Assembly (NCBI GenBank): GCA_014871385.1
Contig: CM026425.1
Span: 19,428,902 to 19,492,901, forward strand
Length of the DNA stretch: 64,000 bases
Source: Ceratodon purpureus
Lineage: Eukaryota; Streptophyta; Bryopsida; Pseudoditrichales; Ditrichaceae
Reading direction: 5' to 3'
Shown: piece after piece, positions 57,150 through 64,000 of the stretch
Layout of the letters: every line of letters begins with the position of its first letter
Numbering within the stretch: the stretch's first letter is position 1
Position numbers and translations under genes: made by a program
Notes under the pieces: model-generated
Databases searched by the model: none
What the model was told of the DNA's origin: nothing
The model's input: only the letters and a program-made list of their open reading frames with translations

Positions 57150-57298
57150 CCTAGCGAGGGAGGGAGGGAGGGAGGGAGCGAGGGAGGGAGGGAGGGAGGG
57201 AGCGAGGGAGGGAGGGAGGGAGGGAGGGAGCGAGGGAGGGAGGGAGGGAGGGAGCGAGGGAGGGAGGGAGGGAGGGAGCGAGGGAGGGAGGGAGGGGC
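57150..57298 (+). repeat. GGGA microsatellite with GAGC interruptions
   Basis: About 150 bp of GGGA units broken every 20-24 bp by GAGC, about 210 bp upstream of the kinase start. It may lie in the promoter or 5' UTR. The interruptions are regular, giving a higher-order unit of about 20-24 bp. Confidence 0.85.
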
Positions 57299-57427
57299 AA
57301 GGAGAGAGAGGTGGAAGACATGACTCAGGGATAACTTAGCACATGAATCAGTGACATTCGCACGTAACTTAGCATAGGCCTAGGTACACTACACACAAAT
57401 TGCCAGTGACTGTACTGTACTGTACAG

Positions 57428-57716
57428 TAAGAGGCCCCGCCTCTAGGGCCTCACGGGATGTAAGGTCCCTGACGAGGAGGGGTAGGGCGTCAGCCCGAAC
57501 CGACGAGGAAAGGACCTCACATCCCGTGAGGCCCGTAGAGGCGGGGGCCTCTTACAGCGTAACACCCTGTCGCTGTCACCTGCCCGGGACTTTTGACGTG
57601 AGATTGTGCCTGCCCGGGTTTTTTCCTGTGAGGTTTCGTGAGGGATGCCGCAGGAGGGCCTCACGTCGGGTGAGGGGACGTTGCAGCCTATGGACAATTC
57701 AGCGACCAGGTGTTAC
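57428..57716. repeat. Foldback element with two hairpins
   Basis: Hairpin 1: 57428-57468 pairs with 57512-57554 (about 40 bp, near perfect; GAGGCCCCGCCTC with its complement). Hairpin 2: 57559-57575 (GTAACACCCTGTCGCTG) pairs with 57700-57716. The arms are GC-rich and CpG-rich. A TGTACTGTAC repeat precedes the left arm. This may be a MITE-like or foldback transposon. Confidence 0.65.
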
Positions 57717-57819
57717 GTACTGGTGTCTACGCACTACACTATTGTACTATACTGTATATAGAAGGCAGTCACTTCCGTTGGCACGGACACCAAAGCAAGT
57801 GTACAAGCTTAATTAACTT

Positions 57820-57875
57820 TGTATGGCAGGGAAGGGAAGGGAAGGGAAGGGAAGGTCAGGTCAGGTCAGGTAGAC
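57820..57875 (+). repeat. GGGAA and GGTCA microsatellites
   Basis: GGGAA x4-5 followed by GGTCA x3-4. No other role is seen. Confidence 0.7.
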
Positions 57876-57879
57876 AGCC

Positions 57880-58778
57880 TGGGGTATTTCCATGAGTTTA
57901 ACCCCTAAACCAGGTTGCGTTCCAGAGCCAAGGTGGTGTACACGGCGTATCTTGGGGGTCCGGTGCGCTCCAACGCTGTTTACCGCCGCTAGAGAGTACC
58001 TTCTGCGATGTAAATTTTTTAATGTGTAGAGGCTGAAGTGTAGGAGGGGTGGGTGAAAAAAATTTGCTAATCGGGTATGATATGGATTACTGAGAAATGT
58101 TTTAGTCGGAAGGGGTGGAAGCAGGCTGAAAATTTGGATACTCGGCGGAGCGTCTATACGAGGGCGTTGGGTTTGGCGTCAAGAACCGAATTCCGACATG
58201 TTCGCAAATGCGCGACTGTAAGTCAGCCGGTGACTTTGGGAACCGGCGAAGGCGGTTTCCGTGACTTTCGGGGGGGATGCATTGTAAGTACTAGGAGATG
58301 CATTGACGCGTGGGCGAATGGGAAGAAGAGGGGTGTTCCACGGCGCGTGGGAGTTGTGTCCCGGGACACGGGCCTGCCAACCGCCACAATGTCCATGGAC
58401 AACGGCCTAACACTCCCGCTGGGACTCTTACACGGATTCTCATACACTTACAAAAACTTTGACACAGGAGGCAACATGTAAAAGGGGATTCGTAGTATTA
58501 TGAGAATCGAGTATTGTTCGGTCCTTCTCCGAAACAGAGAGAGAATGTCAAGTGGATTCCCCTAGTAAAAAAACTGTTTTCCAGAGGATCGTCTACCTGC
58601 ACAAACTATATACAAGTACTGTCTATCATGAGAGCAAACATCTAAGCAATATCTAAGAAAACTCTCTGTACGCCACATCACATAGGGTAATGAAAACTAA
58701 ACATTACCGATTCATGAAACAGGGGACTGTGTTGATGCAACGTCTGTTCAGCACTGGTTGCTCCCCATCCCGTCGATT
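57880..58778. other. No supported gene
   Basis: A 134-codon plus-strand ORF (58077-58481) has no motif and its frame is shadowed by others. The region is the 3' flank of the minus-strand B3 gene. Confidence 0.3.
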
Positions 58779-60008
58779 TCAATGCTTGATCACCTGGAAT
58801 TCTGCAAATCCAACCTTAGTGAATACAAGGGTATCCCCGATTCCAAGGTTGTTAGTTGTGCAAAAGTCCGGCCACCCTTCCGTAAAGTAACATTGTGTCT
58901 GAGGTGCGCTGCGGGATACCGCCGTCTTCACGAGCGGCGCCGACAAGGGCCCGCTCAAAGTATATCCCTTCCTGTCGAAGGCGTCTTCCCCCTCAGCGCG
59001 CCAAAACGCTGTAGGAACATCCTGCAACCCGCCCCAAATCTAGTTACATTTGGTGCCACTACGAACTGACTTGCATAGAAGCAATGCAGAAAATTACCCG
59101 GAAAATGGGAAGACAACCACAATAGGACGGGAGGTTCTTACAACTCTGCCAGCTTTGCCTTTCTTCATGTGAGACTTACAAAGTGTCTTCTGAATTTCAG
59201 GTAACTGGCACACCGTGTCGTCCCCTGCTTCAGTGGCGGGCTGCACACTTTTATTGAGTCCGCCCTGTGACTCCAGCCAGCCGCGGTTGAGGAAGAGCTC
59301 CCGTGGAATTTCAGTGCCAGGGTGCGCACTTGCGAACAGCCCTCCCTCAGACTTCAGCCAGCCGATTTTGAGGAAGAGCTCCCGTGGAGTACCAAACATG
59401 TGGGACAGGTCATTCGAGCGGGGCAAAGGTTTGAGGGAGTTGTCGACGTGCCCCAGGTTCTCGAGCGAGGGAGAATGAACTTCGAAGCCCCGGCGATGGA
59501 TGCTTACTACTAGGCAGTGGTCGCCAAAACGCTCAATGGTCAGGAAGGCCCCGACGCGGCAGCTGTGGTTCGCGAGGAAGTTCGCCTAGCCGGTACACAC
59601 AGATTTGGCAGCGATTCCTCCCGGTGTTCCCTTCAAGCGCTCAAACTTGATGGGCCACTCCTTGCAGCTCAAACTGGTAAGCAGCGCACAATCCTGCACC
59701 CCTGGCCAACCCGTACTAGCCGAGAATGTCGCCGGGATTTCCTACAGGTGCAACACCACAGTGGAGACGGGATTCAAAGTGATTAGTATGGCACCCACGC
59801 GGACAGCGGGTTCAGAACCAGCGAGATTCAATTACAGAAAGAGAATGTGGAAGGTCAAGAGGAGAGGGGGATCCAAGCAGAATTGACCAGTTCCGACGCT
59901 TACCAGTGCGGAGTTGGAATCCGTGGACGACACCGTGAAGGGAAAGTAACGTGCACCCGCTTCCTCCAGTTCCGCGAGGACTTCCAGCAGTGGCTGACCG
60001 CTGGCCAT
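58779..60008 (-). pseudogene. Two-B3-domain protein (REM/VRN1-like) with a nonsense codon in the first domain
   Basis: Three exons on the minus strand: 60008-59904 (35 codons, ARYFPFTVSSTDSNSAL), 59741-59142 (200 codons) and 59021-58779 (80 codons plus stop). All junctions are GT-AG in phase 0. B3 domain 1: FPFTVSS, EIPATFSASTGWPG, CKEWPIKFER, then G*ANFLANHSCRVGAFLTIE and CLVVSIHR. The star is TAG at 59586-59588, exactly where B3 domains have the Trp of GWxxF. B3 domain 2: CYFTEGWPDFCTTNNLGIGD and FAEFQVIKH at the C-terminus. Between them lie two copies of PRELFL(K/N)xGWL. The product in intact relatives is a DNA-binding transcription factor. Apart from the single TAG the gene is coherent, so a recent null allele or a sequence error are both possible. 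Confidence 0.7.
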
Positions 60009-61150
60009 AGCTGAGTGGAGATCAGGTTACTGCAGCCGGGAGGAGGTCTAACGCAGAGGCAAGAATTGAATTCGATAACAGAAATGTTCGAAGTCTGATA
60101 CAAGCCCTGAACCAGAAGGCAAACGCCGTGAGAGGAAGTGAATGAGAAATGGAGGGTGGGCCAAACTTATAAGGTCCACTACTTGTACAGGCAGCACACA
60201 TTGCATCATTATGCGCAGCCAATGACAGAGGAGTAGGGTTAGGTGTTATTACCAAATCCGATCACCGGAGGGTAATCATACGCAAGCTGTCACTTCGGCT
60301 CAGTGCCGTCACGTCCAACATGAAGGAGCCATTGATGCAGTGTTGGCGGGGCATTCATTGGCCAAGTATTGCAATGAAGGTCAAGACGGCTTCGTCGATG
60401 ATGTACAATCAACAAAATCGCCATGATGTGGTACAATCTAGCTGTGTACCTCCACCGACGCACTAGAAGCGACGCGAGCAACCGCTGCAACTCAGACTGT
60501 CTGTAGAAGAAAAACAGGAGTTCTACAAAGAGAATTAGAAGCACAAAGTCTGCACTACCGTAAACTATACGTACTAATGTGTTCCACTTATCGAACACTC
60601 GAAAACATGATCTTCCAAAACCCCCACAGTCCCCCCAGAAAGCGAATATCGTAAACTAACCAGCCCCCACACCCAAACCCCCATACTGAACCAGCATCTC
60701 CCCGAAACCAGTCCCCCCCCCCCCCCCCCCCCCCCCCAAGAACATAGTCAATACTTAAGACATGGCATACAATAACAGAAACGGGAAAAAGAGAGCACAA
60801 CGACGACAACACTTCACCTTTACTAAAACAGGAATATAAGTGAAATGAAGTTGGTTTACGATGCAACGAATTTGGATTACTAATGCACCAATTTGTAACA
60901 GCCCGTGCTGCGCCTGATCTGTTATAGTAGGTTACAGTAGAATCGAGGGATTCTGAAGTCACTGAAACATTGGAGAAGGCGGGTGCTTCCAATTACAGAG
61001 AATGTAATTACAGGTCCAACAGTTAGTGCTATCAAAAACATAGTATTCAAAACCGGCAGAAGAGTACTACAATGTAGAGCGTTCGTTATGCACTAATGCC
61101 ACGGCAGGAGCTATTCAGCATGCCTTTGAACAAAATAGGAGGGCTATATG
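60009..61150. other. Promoter side of the B3 gene and spacer with C23 run
   Basis: Contains the 5' flank of the minus-strand B3 gene and a C run of about 23-24 at 60714-60737. Minus-strand ORFs at 60290-60992 cross the C run (poly-Gly) and show no motif. Confidence 0.35.
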
Positions 61151-62960
61151 AAACATGCAACCGTATTTGACGTCTACGCAGAGTCATTCTGCAAGGACCC
61201 TGCCGCTGAGTCCGCGTCATCAGAGCAGACATCCTCGCCGGAGAAAACGCCCCCCTCATCGTCGGCTGACTCTGATCCTGGGGACAGTACCGACGGCGGT
61301 CGACCCACTGCTATCGCGGAAGATGGAGTGTCCGAGATAGACGAATCCAGGGGAGGATAGGTAGGACGCACGAACGGTCCATTGCGTGGACATGAAAAAC
61401 ACCGGTAATGCGGGCTACAGCATCATACTGGGTGGAACACGTACGGGACCAATCCCACACAAAATCATCGTCCAGAAGATGCGTCACGGCCCCATACGAG
61501 GGAAGGTCGACTTCCCAATTAACCTGCTGGAAAAGCTCCACGCGCCGGAGCCAGTCCCGCACCTCCTCCACAGTTCCTGGGCGAGACGACGAAACCTGGT
61601 CAAATCCGCGTTTCATTGTTGCAGAAAAGAAGCGCAGGAGAGGATACAGTGTATAAGAAACTATAGGAGTGATTGCAAATGAGGTGAGGAAGAGTAGAGG
61701 TCACCGTGTAGGCGAGAAGGCTGACCTGCTTTGGACGAGGACGTACTCGCACGTCCCTGCTCTGTACCGTTCTCCCAGGATTAGTACCCGCACAGTCCCC
61801 TGGTCTTTGACCCGCACCTTGGAAATCGACGCTAAGTAGTCGCGAAGGGTCGCCGACTTCAATACCCGCACCGGACAACGTCGTCGTCCAGTGCATTGAC
61901 CCTGCACAATGATTGGACTGAAGTGTGAGAATTGCAGGATGGGGCAATGAGAGGAGGACCCTACACAGGCGGCTACGGAATGAAGGGACTGTCCAGGGGG
62001 TGGATTTCCATATCTTCTTTGTCCGTCACCACAAACAGAGGGAACTTCAAGTAGTGAATGCTATGAAAAACGTTCGTGGTCGTAAGTTGGTACTGACATA
62101 CCTGTACCGCAATGCAGGGCTCAGATCCACCCCCGCCATACATAGGTTCCCTCGGTCCGCACGGTCAGTGACCTGTCCCTACACAAATATACGATTAGAA
62201 TTAGTGTGGAAACGAAGGGCCACTAGTAGAGGGAAACAGAGCACCTACCGGGGTCAAACGCTAAGTTTCCTGGAATCCACTGGAGTGCATGGACAGAGCG
62301 GCCCTGTTCTGTGAATCCTCATTCCTGTCATAAAAATTTCAACATGACGACAACAACGGGGTAAGGCAGAAGACGCAACACTGCACAGAAAATAAGGAAA
62401 AAAAGCAGAGTCCTGAGGTCGACTACAGAGCACCCGATCGGACAATGAACGACGCGACCCCGGACTCTGTCCACCAATGCATACACTTCAGCTTCGTAAA
62501 GCCTTAATCAGATAAGCAGTATCCACAATAACAACTGCGTTCACGGCATTCAACTAAGTAGACATTTACAAGCAGTAGAGAAGTTTTTGGTCCGAGTCAG
62601 TGTAATGTTTCTGTCACTGTTTCAAAAAAAAGTGTGACTCTCTCAAAATTTCCCGCAAACGCGGAACCTCGTCGTATAAGCAGTACCCCTTCTCGTAATG
62701 TGTTCCTGTCTTCTGGTTGGGTAACCGGGGAGCCAACGGAGACGCTTGTAGTTGACTGACCTTGCCCCCCGGACATGGCCACCTGCGCTCCCAGACGCAC
62801 CCCCCGTGAGTGTTCACTGACGTTCCTTCCTTAGCGCTCAAACTTCAATTCACAATGATCGCCTCCAGAATTGCAGGGGACCAGATTCGGTTGAACGCTT
62901 CCCCCTGGAATCGTACCGCAACTCAAATTCCCGCCGTCCTCTCGTCTTTGGGCGACTGGT
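61151..62960 (-). other. Exon-like patches of unknown meaning
   Basis: Minus-strand patches have protein-like composition: GTVEEVRDWLRRVELFQQVN (61386-61616), an acidic GGVFSGEDVCSDDADSAAG (61174-61371), VRVLKSATLRDYLASISKVR (61701-61907), YLKFPLFVVTDKEDMEIHPL (about 62000-62090) and THYEKGYCLYDEVPRLREIL (62640-62720). They could be exons of an unidentified minus-strand gene lying downstream of the piggyBac ORF, or remains of its non-transposase part. I cannot join them into one model or name a family. Confidence 0.25.
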
Positions 62961-63012
62961 GCCTCCGTCCTGCGTCAAGTACGAGGAGTGGAAGTCAAAA
63001 TATCTAGGCTAC

Positions 63013-64000
63013 CTAGTACCGTCCCTCGTGTTGTGCCCGGTAACATTCTTCCGGGCACATCCACTTATTACCGCATGGTTTACAGAACCACTTCTGCGGA
63101 CAACCACAAATCACACACTTGCGCTTCAAGTGAGAACGGTAGAGAACGTGAACGGCGTGGGGGCGCCTCGGAGCGGGTCCAGGCGGGAACTGTAATCTGC
63201 GCCTAGCATTGATAGCGCCTTGGGCTAGGTGTCTGCCTACGGAGATCTTGAACGCCAGGTGCGTAGAAGCAGACAAGCCGAGGTCCTCCTTAGCCTTCTT
63301 CCACGTCACATAGGCATTTACCATCGTCTGATCGAGGACGAAATGGAAGATCTTCATCCACCACTTATGGCATCTGAGCTGCGAGGAGTAGCTTCCCCGG
63401 AGCTGATCGGTTACATCCACCCCCCGCATGTACTCCATGTACTGGCGGTGCATGGGGGAGGAAGGCACAATTAATTGACCCCTCATCCCTAGAATCCGTC
63501 GCAGCACTTTTGTGTTCGGCTCCCATGGTGATGCAGCGGTACTCAGCAGGGTGACTAACTTCTTATCCTGCCAGCTCACGACTCCCATGTGTTGATGTAC
63601 ATGAATTCGAATGATCATAGAGCCTGGTACCGTGGAGTCAAACTTGCAATAGAGGCCCGCAGGGAGGTTCTTCGAATTGCGGCGCACTGTCCCAGTCGCC
63701 CAAATATCCTTGCACATAAGGTCATGGAAAAGGTTCACCGACCCAAAGAAGTTATCAACTACAAGGCAGTGGCCCCTATTCTCGAGCCCAACCAGTAATC
63801 GCTCCACTACGTGGTAGCCCAATCCGTGTTCACCCCCCCCCCCCCCCCCCCTGTTCCTTCACCAAAGTACACTTCCATGTTCGAGACGAATCTGCTTTTG
63901 GAGCTGGCAAGAAGCCACACTTTTATCCCGAATCTAACTGGCTTGTTTTTCATAAACTGCCTTATGAAACAATACTTCCCCTTGTATGGGTTGACACACT
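63013..64000 (-). CDS. piggyBac-type transposase, cut by the right edge, interrupted by a G19 run
   Basis: The stop TAG is at 63013-63015. Motifs of the DDE_Tnp_1_7 family: HCLVVDNFFGSVNLFHDL (second catalytic Asp), DIWATGTVRRNSKNLP, VVSWQDKKLVTLLST, YMRGVDVTDQLRGSYSSQ (the GVDxxD region), HKWWMKIFHFVLDQTMVNAY, and a C-terminal Cys finger CVICGCPQKWFCKPCG ... CPEECY. Upstream, beyond the C19/G19 tract at 63833-63851, another frame gives NKPVRFGIKVWLLASS and FVSNMEVYFGEGT, the region of the first catalytic Asp. The tract is two bases off frame, so either its length varies or the gene is broken. The N-terminus lies outside the window. Confidence 0.8.

Noticed and set aside
58077-58481. Plus-strand 134-aa ORF
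   Set aside because: No motif and no hydrophobic pattern; an antisense ORF covers the same DNA, so length alone does not support it.
1-64000. CRISPR arrays, rRNA genes, bacterial operons or plasmid origins
   Set aside because: None seen; the spliced genes and transposons indicate eukaryotic nuclear DNA.

Overview
The window reads as nuclear DNA of a streptophyte, most likely a non-seed land plant (bryophyte, lycophyte or fern grade), although a charophyte alga cannot be excluded. Support: spliced genes with short GT-AG introns, a DCN1/AAR3-type cullin neddylation gene, a B3-domain gene, a TKL/RAF-like kinase, and a transposon load typical of plants (Ty3/gypsy, MULE with SWIM finger, CACTA, piggyBac). 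The species cannot be named from the sequence. All exon models were assembled by hand from reading frame, splice sites and recognisable motifs.

Layout. 1-13.4 kb: an unusual accessory block. Three ORF cassettes (a 1056-aa RING-H2 protein on the minus strand at 1144-4314, a two-part proline/acid-rich protein on the plus strand at 8321-9765, and a broken protein kinase on the minus strand at about 10.8-12.26 kb) each begin 220-390 bp downstream of a 0.6-0.8 kb array of degenerate GGCCGTCC repeats. The first two share an N-terminal domain that I do not recognise; the first and third share a poly-C leader. 13.44-18.55 kb: a 5'-truncated Ty3/gypsy retrotransposon (end of RT, RNase H, integrase) with extra 3' ORFs and a start of 3' LTR. 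20.6-27 kb: a decayed MULE-type transposase on the minus strand, split by a CACTA-like insertion of about 2.65 kb whose removal restores the reading frame. 28-34.4 kb: AT-rich, with an exon-like minus-strand patch at 30 kb, a G27/C23 tract pair and a piggyBac relic. 35.3-38.4 kb: another decayed transposase-like gene.

41-57 kb is the gene-bearing part. A DCN1-like gene (minus, about 10 exons, 41285-44171) and a PhoD-like phosphatase gene (plus, 15 exons, 45814-50557, all phases consistent, about 622 aa) are divergent across 1.6 kb of simple repeats. They are followed by a pseudogene that joins a UPF1/ZNFX1-type helicase end, NFX1-like cysteine repeats and a PARP catalytic domain (51.9-53.96 kb), and by an intronless kinase gene (minus, 55319-56938) with DFE in place of DFG. 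58.8-60.0 kb holds a three-exon B3-domain gene (minus) whose conserved GW tryptophan codon is a TAG. The right edge cuts into a piggyBac transposase (minus) interrupted by a G19 run.

The genes do not form a pathway. The most unusual material is the array-associated cassette family at 1-13.4 kb, the helicase-PARP architecture at 52-54 kb, and the repeated TGG-to-stop changes in otherwise intact reading frames.
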